A stretch of DNA of 64,000 nt from Hymenobacter nivis (GCF_003149515.1 NZ_CP029145.1:3658001-3722000), one strand, 5' to 3'; positions 1 to 9,142 are shown, counted from the first letter of the stretch. A program made the numbers and translations. Notes: generated by a model from the letters alone, not told the origin.

Positions 1-73
1 ACCGCCGCGCTGCACTAATTCTGGAGAAGACTCATTTTTGCTGTCCTGCTATCCTATTTTATCCATTTAGAAT

Positions 74-215
74 AGTGGTCTAAAGTGGGGTGATTCGGCG
101 ACTTTTTCCGTCGTCGGACCACTCTTGCGCTGACCCGGAGCCGCTGTTCTTTTGGTAAGAGCAGCCTGACGAAGCCCTTCGGGTAATTCGCTGGACCATG
201 CCGTCTTAGACCACT
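74..215. mobile_element. Short non-autonomous element with 10-bp terminal inverted repeats
   Basis: A 142-bp stretch begins AGTGGTCTAA (74-83) and ends with its exact reverse complement TTAGACCACT (206-215). No open frame inside looks like a protein. The ends resemble the outer bases of the IS630-type element at 59.6 kb (AGTGGTCTGACAA), so a MITE derived from that kind of transposon is plausible. TA is present at the left edge (73-74) but not at the right, so a clean TA duplication is not seen. The repeat is visible; the origin is inferred. Confidence 0.4.
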
Positions 216-246
216 GCCATCCGTCTTTATATCTATACCTGATGCC

Positions 247-630
247 ATGCCCTTGCTTGACGTCGTGCATCGCGCCGACCTCGGCATCCTGTTGGGCCGC
301 TGGGGCTACCAGCCCGATCCGGTGGCCCTGCCCGCCGCCTACGCGCACCTCACGGCCCACGCCCACGCCGCCAATTGCCGCTACTGGCTACAGGACATCC
401 GCCGCCGTGCCTCCAACGACCCGTCCATCACCGCGCGGCTGGGCCCTCAGTTGTGCGTGGCCTACCTCACCAGCCCGGCCCTGCACCAGTCGATTCGCGA
501 AGCTCCCGGCTTTGCCGACGTGGACGCCTACGCGGGCCGGCCGTTCGCAGTGGCCTTCTTTAGCGACGAGGGCGCGGCCGTGGCGTGGCTGCACGCGCAG
601 CAGCAAAGCCAGGGCGTAGCGGGCGGGTAA
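247..630 (+). CDS. Hypothetical protein, 127 aa
   Basis: A complete frame with good coding character and a normal TAA stop. The product has no signal peptide or membrane segment and reads as a small soluble alpha/beta protein. The pattern of a tryptophan-containing core near residue 46 and a C-terminal FFSDEGAAVAWL segment recalls small cytosolic Bacteroidota proteins sometimes described as STAS or SpoIIAA-like, but that is only an impression and no function is assigned. An overlapping frame at 242-619 is arginine and proline rich and is a shadow. It stands alone between a mobile-element remnant upstream and a hairpin carrying a MITE downstream. Confidence 0.6.
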   Translation: MPLLDVVHRADLGILLGRWGYQPDPVALPAAYAHLTAHAHAANCRYWLQDIRRRASNDPSITARLGPQLCVAYLTSPALHQSIREAPGFADVDAYAGRPFAVAFFSDEGAAVAWLHAQQQSQGVAGG

Positions 631-635
631 AATTA

Positions 636-850
636 GAATTAATTAAAAATTAAAAATGATGGTTCTTGGAGGCTTTTAGTGGAGCTGAGGCAACTTGAGC
701 ATTTATTGTGGCATAAATTACTGAAATTAAATAGGTTATGATTCATTGCTTATCCGCTAGGTAACTGCTCCACTAAAAATCTCTAAGAACCAAAATGATG
801 AATTAAAAACTTGGCCGTCAGATTTTTAATTCATCATTTTTAATTAATTC
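636..850. repeat. AT-rich inverted repeat interrupted by a MITE
   Basis: The left arm starts GAATTAATTAAAAATT at 636 and resumes after the insertion at 800. The right arm (about 822-850) is its near-exact reverse complement and ends TTAATTAATTC. Without the insertion, an imperfect stem of about 28 bp would follow the hypothetical gene at 247-630. This is the position of a transcription terminator or an intergenic hairpin repeat. The arms are visible; the role is inferred. Confidence 0.5.
661..791. mobile_element. MITE with 25-bp terminal inverted repeats and 8-bp target duplication
   Basis: The ends GGTTCTTGGAGG... (661-685) and its complement (767-791) match at 22 of 25 positions. The element is flanked on both sides by AAAATGAT (653-660 and 792-799), a perfect 8-bp direct repeat. 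An 8-bp duplication and termini starting GG-pyrimidine-TCTT are known for ISL3-family transposons, so this may be a non-autonomous ISL3-type element, although IS66, IS256 and IS1595 families also make 8-bp duplications. It has no coding capacity. Confidence 0.7.
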
Positions 851-1023
851 CGAAGAATGCACTGGCTCGGCAACCGCCACCCAAGGCGTTGCTGGGGAAA
901 TTACTGGGCCCCCAGCGCGTGGTGGCGGTGCGGGCCAGGGCCAGCCAGGAAAACAACCCAGGCAGCCCCCGGTAAGCCGCTTGCGCTTGGCCCGTGAATG
1001 CCCGATTGGGCCAGCTATAAAAA

Positions 1024-1085
1024 TATTTTTGGTACGGGAGATACTTATTACGATTGTTTCGTAGATTTACGAAACAATCGTAATA
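1024..1085 (+). promoter_or_regulatory. Promoter box and BlaI-type operator
   Basis: TATTTTTG at 1024-1031 fits the Bacteroidota -7 consensus TAnnTTTG. Immediately downstream, 1046-1063 and 1068-1085 form perfect 18-bp inverted arms (core TTACGATTGTTTCGTA) around the spacer GATT, ending 7 bases before the repressor start codon. BlaI/MecI proteins bind dyads of this kind with TACnA/TnGTA half-sites as dimers. Placed on the expected transcription start, the dyad implies negative autoregulation of the repressor and sensor pair. Confidence 0.7.
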
Positions 1086-1092
1086 CGACCTG

Positions 1093-1467
1093 ATGGAACG
1101 CCTTACCCAACCCGAAGAAGATGCCCTACTGGCCCTGTGGCCCCTGCCCGGCGGGGCTTTTGTGAAGGACGTGCTCGACGGCCTGCCCGCCCCGCGCCCG
1201 CCCTATACCACCCTGGCCAGCACCCTGCGCAACCTGGAGCGCAAGGGCTACGTGCACGCCGAGAAGCTCGGCAACTCCTTTCGCTTCAGTACCTTGGTGT
1301 CGGCCGAAGATTACCAGCGCCGCTCGCTGGGAGCTCTGGTGAAGGAGCACTTCCGCGATTCATATAAGGAGCTGGTGTCCTTTTTTGCGAAGGAGGAAAA
1401 GATCAGCGCCGCCGATTTGCAGGACATTCTCCGCCTCATCGAGGGCGGCGATAAAAAGGCCGAGTAG
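1093..1467 (+). CDS. BlaI/MecI/CopY family transcriptional repressor
   Basis: The 124-residue product has the winged-helix layout of the BlaI family. The N-terminal MERLTQPEEDALLALWPLP segment is followed by a recognition helix region with YTTLASTLRNLERKGYV (about residues 38-54), then a helical dimerisation tail rich in Lys and Glu. Usual family length is 120-130. The start is fixed by the operator ending 7 bases upstream. The gene for an M56 membrane protease begins 2 bases after the stop, the classical repressor and sensor pairing in which the activated protease leads to BlaI cleavage. In Bacteroidota such pairs are numerous and often not linked to beta-lactamases. None is encoded here, so the inducer is unknown. 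Confidence 0.93.
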   Translation: MERLTQPEEDALLALWPLPGGAFVKDVLDGLPAPRPPYTTLASTLRNLERKGYVHAEKLGNSFRFSTLVSAEDYQRRSLGALVKEHFRDSYKELVSFFAKEEKISAADLQDILRLIEGGDKKAE

Positions 1468-1469
1468 CC

Positions 1470-3260
1470 ATGCCGTCCGCGCCCCTGCTTTACTTGCTCA
1501 AGGCCCACGCGGTGCTGCTGCTGTTTGCGGCGGCCTACTCCGGGCTGCTGCGCCCGCTCACCTTCTTCGCTCTCAACCGGGCGTACCTGGCGTTTGCGCT
1601 GCTGTTTGCCGCCGCCTACCCGGCCCTGCCCATGCCCGCGCTGTGGCCGGCCGCCGCCCCGGGCCCCGCCGTGGCCTGGGTGCTGGCCGAATTGCCCCCT
1701 GGGGTCCCCGCGGCGGCGCTGCCCGCTCCGGGGCCCGACTGGCCGGCGTGGTTACTGGCCGGCTACGCCGCTGGCGCGGCGCTATTGCTGGGCCGCCTGC
1801 TGATGCAGCTGCTGTCGCTGGCGCGGCTGCACCGGCAGGCCCGCTCCGCCGGGGCTTCCGGCGGCGTGGCGTACCGGCAATTGGCTGGCGGGGGCGGCCC
1901 GTTTTCGTTTGGCCGCACCATCTACCTCGACCCGGCCCAGCACCCAGCCCCCACCGAGCTAGCTGCGGTGCTGGCCCACGAGCAGGCCCATGTGCGCCAG
2001 GGCCACACCCTCGATGTGCTGCTGGCGCACGTGGCCACAGCCGTGTTTTGGCTGAACCCGGCGATGTGGCTGCTGCGCCGCGCCCTGCTCGACAACCTCG
2101 AGTACCTGGCCGACGCGGCCACCCTGCGCACCGGCCTCGACCGCCGCGCCTACCAGTACAGCCTGCTGCGGCTGGGGCCCCCGGCGGGCAGCCCGGCCCT
2201 TGTCTCGCCCTTTTCACTTTCCACCCTCAAAAACCGCATTCTGATGATGAATCGCCCCGTTTCCAATCGGTTGCAGCTGCTGCGCTACGCCCTGGCGGGG
2301 CCCCTGGTAGTGGCCGCCGCGCTGGCCTACTCGGCCGCCCACGCGCAGGCCGCCCCCAACCCGGCCACGCCCGCCGACGAGTCGTTCGCCATCACTAATA
2401 AGGCCGGTACCACCGTGATGAAGCTGGCCGGGCCGGCCGCGTATTACGTTGACGGACAGATAAGAAGCTACGCTAACCTGGCCAAAGTAGACCCGGCCGC
2501 CGTGGCCAGCGTGCGCGTGGTGCCCGCTGAGCAGGCCCGCCCGCTGTTGGGTACCGACCAGGCCACCTACGTCATCACCACGGAGGCTAAAAAGGCGGAG
2601 CCCGCCGTGGTGGCTTTCAACGAAAAAGTGCGACGCGTGGCCCCGTACCGCATGGGAATTGACAGGCAGGGCGATGCCACCCTAACGCGCGAGAGGCCCT
2701 CCAAAGCAGGCGCGACAGCTGCGCCGCAGGGAGGGCCAAAGCCCGGGCTCAAGCCGTTCAGCGGGGCGGCGCGCAGCTACTACGTGGACGGCAAGCATGT
2801 TGACGAAATGACGGCTACGGCTGTAAAGGATATCGTTAGTATGCAAATCTTGAAGGGGGAAATGGCAAAGCAGTTTTTGGGGTACGATGGCGATTCGCAC
2901 CTCGTCATGGTTATCACGACCAAAGCCAAAATAGCTGCGCCCGAAGTGGTTGAGTTTAATAACAAAATCCAGCAAATAGCGCCGCTAAAGGGCCTGATTG
3001 CCGACCTTGCCAGCGGCGTGCCCCAGCTAAGTTCTCCCGCCCAAGCCGCCCCGCCCGCCGGCCGCGAAGTGCCCATCAGCTACGTGGCAGCCCCGGCGCT
3101 GGCTTACATCACCCAGAATTACCCCGACAGCCGCATTACGGGCGTGGCGGAGGTGAAAAACGCCAAAACGGGGCAGCTGAACTACCGGGTGGAAGTCACC
3201 AAAGGCCGCCGGCCGCAGTATGCCGTGTTTGACGCCCAAGGCCAGCCCGTAGCCGAATAA
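1470..3260 (+). CDS. M56 family (BlaR1-like) membrane metallopeptidase with plug-like and PepSY-like C-terminal modules
   Basis: The 596-residue protein starts with hydrophobic helices (about residues 5-55 and 90-115). The zinc-protease motif is HEQAH at residues 170-174, followed by EYLAD further on. A membrane helix lies near residue 270. The rest is an unusual extracytoplasmic part. Two copies of a module with YYVDG and a closing VITT-K/E signature (starting near residues 325 and 437) resemble the plug segment of TonB receptors. The C-terminal 55 residues (YITQNYPDS...AQGQPVAE) look like a PepSY-like domain. BlaR1-type proteins sense envelope signals and trigger loss of the partner repressor; that is the likely role here. 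The ligand is unknown. It is co-transcribed with the blaI-like gene (2-bp gap). Confidence 0.85.
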   Translation: MPSAPLLYLLKAHAVLLLFAAAYSGLLRPLTFFALNRAYLAFALLFAAAYPALPMPALWPAAAPGPAVAWVLAELPPGVPAAALPAPGPDWPAWLLAGYAAGAALLLGRLLMQLLSLARLHRQARSAGASGGVAYRQLAGGGGPFSFGRTIYLDPAQHPAPTELAAVLAHEQAHVRQGHTLDVLLAHVATAVFWLNPAMWLLRRALLDNLEYLADAATLRTGLDRRAYQYSLLRLGPPAGSPALVSPFSLSTLKNRILMMNRPVSNRLQLLRYALAGPLVVAAALAYSAAHAQAAPNPATPADESFAITNKAGTTVMKLAGPAAYYVDGQIRSYANLAKVDPAAVASVRVVPAEQARPLLGTDQATYVITTEAKKAEPAVVAFNEKVRRVAPYRMGIDRQGDATLTRERPSKAGATAAPQGGPKPGLKPFSGAARSYYVDGKHVDEMTATAVKDIVSMQILKGEMAKQFLGYDGDSHLVMVITTKAKIAAPEVVEFNNKIQQIAPLKGLIADLASGVPQLSSPAQAAPPAGREVPISYVAAPALAYITQNYPDSRITGVAEVKNAKTGQLNYRVEVTKGRRPQYAVFDAQGQPVAE

Positions 3261-3308
3261 TTTGTAGTTTCCCCTTCCCATCTTCATTCACACAACTACT
3301 TCATTACC

Positions 3309-3875
3309 ATGCGAAAACAACGATTTTCCGCCCGTTTGTCGAGCTTGCGCCGGGCCTTGGTGGGGCCCCTGGCCGTGGTGCTGGCCCTGGGCGCCACCGG
3401 GGCCCAGGGCCAAACCGTGACGCCCACGGTGGTGGCCGCCAGAGCCCCAAAGCCGCTGCCCACGGACGTGGTGTACTACGTGGACGGTAAGCTGTTGGCC
3501 CCCGACGCTCTCAGCGCCATAAGCCCCGGCGATATTGGTTATATCAACGTGCTAAATGGCAAGGAAGCACAGGCACTGACTGGCAATACTTTGGCTAATA
3601 AAGTTGTCATTATTACCACTAAAGCCAACGAAAGGTCATTAGAGGTGCTGGCCTTCAGCAAGAAGCATAACATCGCGCTAATCCCGGCCTGGCCGGCCCG
3701 AACCGCTGCCGAAGCGGCCGTTCGGGACTATATCAAGCAAACCTACCCCACCGCCAAGCTGCATTCCATCTACGAAGATAAAAAGCAGGCGGGCCATTAT
3801 GTGACGGAATTTGAAAACGGCGGTCAAACCTACAAGCTACGCTTCGACGGCCAGGGCCACCCAGTGGCCGAGTAG
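3309..3875 (+). CDS. Secreted protein paralogous to the C-terminal modules of the upstream M56 sensor
   Basis: The 188-residue protein has a basic N-terminus and a hydrophobic signal segment ending near GATGAQGQ (about residue 35). It then carries one plug-like module, VYYVDGKLL... to VVIITTKAN, and a C-terminal PepSY-like module with YIKQTYPTAKLHSIYEDKK and the ending DGQGHPVAE. The M56 protein just upstream has the same arrangement and nearly the same last residues (DAQGQPVAE). It lies 48 bp after the sensor gene and is probably in the same operon. Codons 83-188 lie in a segment repeated at 45.4 kb. Function unknown; a soluble partner, inhibitor or decoy of the sensor is conceivable but not shown. 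Confidence 0.75.
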   Translation: MRKQRFSARLSSLRRALVGPLAVVLALGATGAQGQTVTPTVVAARAPKPLPTDVVYYVDGKLLAPDALSAISPGDIGYINVLNGKEAQALTGNTLANKVVIITTKANERSLEVLAFSKKHNIALIPAWPARTAAEAAVRDYIKQTYPTAKLHSIYEDKKQAGHYVTEFENGGQTYKLRFDGQGHPVAE

Positions 3876-4035
3876 GGCCCCTACAGCACTGGGTGTTCCG
3901 ACTCGAAAACTGCTTTAGCCGGCCAAAATGCGGGCCGTGACGAGCAACTGGCTCACGTGGCGCTGGGTGTGCTCGGCGGCGTGCACCAGCAGGCCGATGA
4001 CGGTGGACGGCAGGGCGGCGCGGCCCACCGGCCGG
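3555..4035. repeat. Repeated 481-bp segment, copy 1
   Basis: This segment matches 45381-45861 in the same orientation with no indel and only a few substitutions (for example 3573-3575, 3603, 3955). It covers the 3' part of the secreted-protein gene, the short spacer and the last 40 codons of a DinB-family gene on the other strand. Identity ends abruptly at 4035, exactly where transposase-like sequence begins. Copy 1 holds the intact secreted-protein gene and a broken DinB gene; copy 2 is the reverse. Confidence 0.9.
3915..4035 (-). pseudogene. DinB-family gene, 3' fragment
   Basis: Read on the minus strand, this encodes the last 40 residues of the DinB-like protein whose full gene is at 45741-46274 (shared ending LVTARILAG and the same stop). 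Everything upstream of codon 138 is missing and is replaced at 4036 by transposase sequence. It is a non-functional remnant made by the same event that produced the repeated segment. Confidence 0.85.
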
Positions 4036-4700
4036 GGCGTGGCCCAGCAGGCCCAAATCCTGCCGCAGCACACTGCCTACCGGCAAGTGCAAGGGGTGCT
4101 CGGCGGCTATTTTTTGTTGTGCGTCCGCCCGGATTCGGTGGGCGAGAGGTAGTGCAGGTACTGCGTGTCGTCGCACAAGGTGTTGTTCAGGGCATGGGCT
4201 TTTTTTGGTACTGTATCCCGCTTCCTAGCCGGCCCGATCCGCGTTGCGGGGAATACCGCGCGCCACCCCGTCGCAGGTGAAAACCTGGTCGGGGTACGCG
4301 GCCAGGCGCTGGGCCAGCGGGGCCCCGTCGCGCACAGGCAACAGGTGCCGGGCGGCCAGTGCCTGGTTGAGTACGCCGAGCAACGGACCCGCCAGGCGGC
4401 TGACGCGGGTCGGCGAGAGGCCGAAGCTGGCGGCCTGGGGCTGCTGCAAGGAATTGGTTTTGGGGTAGGTGAGCAAAAAGAAAAGCTTCGTGTCGGTGCC
4501 GGGCAAGGTGGCGTTGGCACGCTCCCCGTGCGCCGGGATGCGCCGCCGTTCGCCATCGAGGGTGTGGTAGCGGTGGTAGCGTTCCCAGCGGGGCGCAAAA
4601 TCGGTGCGCAACGCGTCAAATTCGGTGGGCAGCAGACTGGTCAAGGCCAAAAACTGCGTCGGCCGCTCGCGCAGAGCTAAGTAATCCGTGCCGCAAAATA
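4036..4700 (-). pseudogene. IS5-family transposase, frameshifted and truncated
   Basis: The N-terminal part (around 4225-4690) reads LRERPTQFLALTSLLPTEF and then LLTYPKTNSLQQPQAASFGL with a helix-turn-helix typical of IS5-group transposases, followed by the first acidic site region VFTCDG. A frameshift near 4225 moves the match to another frame (KRDTVPKKAHALNN, then YLSPTESGRTHNKK). A further LPVGSVLRQDLG segment runs right up to 4036. The C-terminal catalytic half is absent, cut at the junction with the DinB fragment. The element is dead. Its end coinciding exactly with the repeat boundary suggests that it took part in the rearrangement. Confidence 0.75.
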
Positions 4701-4749
4701 TGACCTCGCCGCACGCATTAGTGTAGCTAAATTTGCCGCATCAACACTA

Positions 4750-4783
4750 GTATGTAACGCACCAAAGTATGTAAAGCACCAAA
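4750..4783. repeat. Two 17-bp imperfect tandem repeats
   Basis: GTATGTAACGCACCAAA (4750-4766) is followed directly by GTATGTAAAGCACCAAA (4767-4783), differing at one base. They lie between the transposase remnant and the formamidase-like gene, either near the lost end of the insertion sequence or in the upstream region of that gene. No role is assigned. Confidence 0.5.
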
Positions 4784-4869
4784 GGTAATGCCGCTGCAAA
4801 ACACCGCTGAATAGCACCCCAACCAAGCGCACAGCCTAGCGGAACGCCGCCGTCGCGTACTTTTCAGGC

Positions 4870-5898
4870 ATGAAAACATTTTCCCTCGGATTATTGCTGA
4901 CCGCCGGCTTGCTGGGGCCCCCAGCGGCGCAGGCCCAGCGCCAGCCGCAGCACGAGCTGCAAATCACGCCGGCCACCGCTGCCTGGGGCTACTACGACGC
5001 CGCCGCGCCGCCAGTGCTGCGCATCAAGTCGGGCGAGAGCGTGCGGGTACACACGCTCATTACCTCCACCCCGGCGCGGCTGGAAGGGGCGGGCGTGCCC
5101 CCGGCGCAGGTCGAGCAGTCGCTGCGCGACATCACCACGCAGGTGACTAACAAAGGGCCCGGGGGGCACATTCTCACGGGCCCCATTTTTGTGGAAGGGG
5201 CCGAGCCGGGCGACGTGCTGGAGGTGCGCATCCAGCGCATCAAGCTGGCCATTCCGTACGCCTACAACGCGTTCGGGGCCAAGAGCGGCTTCATCCCGGA
5301 GGATTTCCCGTACGCGAAGATGAAGATTATCCCGCTCGACGAAAAGCAGGGTGTGGCGCACTTTGCACCCGGTATTGACGTGCCGCTGCGGCCGTTTTTC
5401 GGGAGCATGGGGGTGGCCCCGCCGGTGGCCGCCGGCCGCATCAACAGCGCACCGCCCGGCATCCACGGCGGTAACCTCGACAACAAGGAGCTGGTAGCGG
5501 GCACCACGCTGTACCTGCCAGTGCACGTGCCCGGGGCCCTGTTTTTTGTGGGCGACGGCCACGCCGGGCAGGGCAACGGTGAGGTGGACATCACAGCCCT
5601 GGAAACGTCGCTCGTCGGCGACCTCCAGTTCATCGTGCGCAAAGACCTGCACCTCAAGCTGCCCCGCGCCGAAACGCCCACCGCCTACATCAGCATGGGC
5701 CTGAACGAAGACCTGACCCTGGCCGCCAAAGACGCGGTGCGCGAGATGATTGATTTCCTGGTGGCTACCCGCGGCCTGAGCCGCGACGACGCCTACATGC
5801 TGGTGAGCGTGGCCGGCGACCTTGACGTGACGCAGGTGGTGGACGGCACCCGCGGGGCCCACATCATCCTTCCCAAAAGCATTTTTGGGAAGAAATAG
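4870..5898 (+). CDS. Acetamidase/formamidase family protein, exported
   Basis: The 342-residue protein has a signal peptide (MKTFSLGLLLTAGLLG, cleaved after the AQA segment near residue 23) and then matches the FmdA/AmdA amidase fold along its length. Recognisable segments are the GHILTGPIFVEGAEPGD region (around residue 100), the SAPPGIHGGNLDNKEL loop (around residue 197) and FVGDGHAGQGNGE (around residue 227), which carry the metal- and substrate-binding acidic and histidine residues of the family. Known members hydrolyse formamide, acetamide or related amides. A periplasmic location is implied by the signal peptide and the substrate is not predictable. The start codon lies 6 bases after TACTTTTC, close to the Bacteroidota promoter box, so a nearly leaderless transcript is possible. 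Confidence 0.85.
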   Translation: MKTFSLGLLLTAGLLGPPAAQAQRQPQHELQITPATAAWGYYDAAAPPVLRIKSGESVRVHTLITSTPARLEGAGVPPAQVEQSLRDITTQVTNKGPGGHILTGPIFVEGAEPGDVLEVRIQRIKLAIPYAYNAFGAKSGFIPEDFPYAKMKIIPLDEKQGVAHFAPGIDVPLRPFFGSMGVAPPVAAGRINSAPPGIHGGNLDNKELVAGTTLYLPVHVPGALFFVGDGHAGQGNGEVDITALETSLVGDLQFIVRKDLHLKLPRAETPTAYISMGLNEDLTLAAKDAVREMIDFLVATRGLSRDDAYMLVSVAGDLDVTQVVDGTRGAHIILPKSIFGKK

Positions 5899-5943
5899 GG
5901 GCCCCGGGCCCGGCGCTTCGGTGGCTATTTGCCGCCGGGGGCG

Positions 5944-5951
5944 TATGTTTG
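5944..5951 (+). promoter_or_regulatory. Promoter -7 box of the thiamine operon
   Basis: TATGTTTG matches TAnnTTTG exactly and lies 8 bases before the first stem of the TPP riboswitch, which is where transcription should start. No well-placed -33 TTG is evident at the usual spacing. Confidence 0.5.
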
Positions 5952-5959
5952 AGGCGTAA

Positions 5960-6039
5960 ACTTTAGGGGTGCCCCGCCATGCGGGGCTGAGACAATACCC
6001 TTGGAACCTGATGCGGATAATGCCGCCGAAGGGAAAAGT
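5960..6039 (+). promoter_or_regulatory. TPP riboswitch (THI element)
   Basis: All conserved THI-box blocks are present in order. They are the GGGGTGCCCC hairpin side, CTGAGA (5988-5993), ATACCCTTGGAACCTGAT, GCGGATAATGCC and CGAAGGGAA. Outer stem P1 pairs ACTTT (5960-5964) with AAAGT (6035-6039). It sits 92 bp upstream of thiS and directly after a promoter box. Binding of thiamine pyrophosphate represses the downstream genes in all characterised cases, either by termination or by blocking translation. No obvious terminator with a U-run follows, so translational control is a little more likely. Confidence 0.95.
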
Positions 6040-6131
6040 ACTGGTCCGCACGCGGCCGCCCGACGGGCGTGCCGTGGCCGGCGCCCACTATTGTTTACGG
6101 TTCGTATTATCCCAACTAATCAACTAGTTGC

Positions 6132-6335
6132 ATGGTTTGCTACGTAAATAATTTACCCCACGAAGCCGCTGAGCAGCAGCTGCTCCAGGAGCTGCTTGCC
6201 GGGCTGGGGCTGGCCCAGCCGCACGGCCTCGCCGTGGCCCTGAACGACGCCGTGGTGCCCCGCGCCGAGTGGGCCACCTGCGCCGTGCAGCCCCACGACC
6301 GCCTCACTATTATCCGCGCTACCCAAGGGGGCTAG
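6132..6335 (+). CDS. thiS: Sulfur carrier protein ThiS
   Basis: The 67-residue ubiquitin-like protein ends in the Gly-Gly required for adenylation and thiocarboxylate formation (ATQGG). Segments VALNDAVVPRAEW and AVQPHDRLTIIRATQGG are the conserved beta-grasp and tail signatures. It delivers sulfur to thiazole synthase ThiG after activation by the ThiF-type enzyme at the other end of this operon. It is the first gene after the riboswitch, and thiC follows 33 bp later. Confidence 0.95.
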   Translation: MVCYVNNLPHEAAEQQLLQELLAGLGLAQPHGLAVALNDAVVPRAEWATCAVQPHDRLTIIRATQGG

Positions 6336-8246
<1,911 letters not shown>

Positions 8247-8260
8247 AACCCTAACGCCGA

Positions 8261-8356
8261 ACCCCACCCCCGGCCCTTCCCCGATGGGGAGAGGGAGGCC
8301 TGACGACCACTTGCCCTCGGCTCTCCTCCCCATCGGGGAAGGGCCGGGGGTGGGGT
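8261..8356. repeat. GC-rich REP-like hairpin between thiC and thiD
   Basis: The left arm ACCCCACCCCCGGCCCTTCC (from 8261, through CCCGATGGGGAGAG) is mirrored by CTCTCCTCCCCATCGGGGAAGG... (8321-8356), giving a stem of roughly 30 bp. The GGCCGGGGGTGGGGT end is like the REP-type intergenic palindromes common in Bacteroidota genomes, and 36440-36475 has a related end. It is inside an operon, so it may act as an attenuator or RNA stabiliser. Confidence 0.75.
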
Positions 8357-8382
8357 GAATAGCAGAACGACCACAAAATCCC

Positions 8383-9138
8383 ATGCCTACTCCCCGTCCC
8401 TACGCCCTCACCATTGCCGGCTTCGACCCTAGCGCCGGGGCCGGCGCGTTGGCCGACGTGAAAACGCTGGAAGCCAGCGGGGTGTACGGGCTGGCCGCTT
8501 GCACCGCCCTCACGGTGCAAACCGACGTGGCGTTTGAGCGGGTGAGCTGGGTGCCGCTGGCTGATATCCAGGACCAGATCCGGCCGCTGCTGGGGCGGTT
8601 CGAGGTCGGCTTCGTAAAGGTTGGCCTCGTTGAAAGCCTGCCGCTACTGTTGGAATTGTTGCAGTGGCTAAAGGCGCAAAACCCACAAATCCAGGTCGTT
8701 TGGGACCCAGTGCTGAAAGCCACGGCGGGCTATGAGTTTCATAATCAACCCGATCCGCAGCTGCTGCAAGCCATCTGCCAGGAGCTTGCCCTCATTACGC
8801 CCAACCAGCCCGAAGCCCTGCGCCTCTGCCCCGCAGCCACGGCCGAAGCGGCCGCCGAAACGCTGGCCGCCTGGTGCCCGGTGCTGCTGAAGGGCGGGCA
8901 CGCCGCCGGGGCCCTGGCCACCGATGTGCTGCTGGCCGCTGGCCAACGGCACGCGTTTGGGGCCCCGCGCCTGCCGCACGGGGCCAAGCACGGCAGCGGC
9001 TGTGTGCTGTCGGCGGCCGTGCTGGCCCGGCTGGCCCAGGGGCAGAGCCTGGTAGAAGCGTGCCGGGCGGGCAAGGCCTACACGACCGCCTTTTTGGCTA
9101 GTAACGACACGCTGCTGGGGTATCATTATAGAATTTAA
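8383..9138 (+). CDS. thiD: Hydroxymethylpyrimidine/phosphomethylpyrimidine kinase
   Basis: The 251-residue ribokinase-fold protein has the ThiD opening ALTIAGFDPSAGAGALADVKT, the core WDPVLKATAGYEF, the LITPNQPEALRL segment and the C-terminal GAKHGSGCVLSAAVLA anion-hole motif (GSGC near residue 204) with the catalytic-site Cys. It phosphorylates HMP to HMP-P and HMP-PP for coupling by ThiE. The family is usually about 260 residues, so this is full length. It is 4 bp upstream of thiE and clearly co-transcribed. Confidence 0.95.
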   Translation: MPTPRPYALTIAGFDPSAGAGALADVKTLEASGVYGLAACTALTVQTDVAFERVSWVPLADIQDQIRPLLGRFEVGFVKVGLVESLPLLLELLQWLKAQNPQIQVVWDPVLKATAGYEFHNQPDPQLLQAICQELALITPNQPEALRLCPAATAEAAAETLAAWCPVLLKGGHAAGALATDVLLAAGQRHAFGAPRLPHGAKHGSGCVLSAAVLARLAQGQSLVEACRAGKAYTTAFLASNDTLLGYHYRI

Positions 9139-9142
9139 AATA

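Larger units (their letters stand above)
631..1023. other. Intergenic region with hairpin, MITE and upstream part of the blaI promoter region
   Basis: There is no gene here. The left half is an AT-rich hairpin split by a 131-bp insertion. The right half (851-1023) is GC-rich, with no open frame that looks real, and leads into the promoter of the BlaI-type repressor. Confidence 0.6.

Noticed and set aside
1573..2217. Long minus-strand frame inside the M56 gene
   Set aside because: The Arg/Pro/Gly/Ala composition is that of a GC-rich shadow; the plus strand has the zinc-protease motif.
4891..6051. 386-residue minus-strand frame over the formamidase-like gene
   Set aside because: It is antisense to a clear amidase gene, is His/Arg/Gly-rich in the way GC-rich antisense frames are, and would run over the promoter and into the riboswitch.
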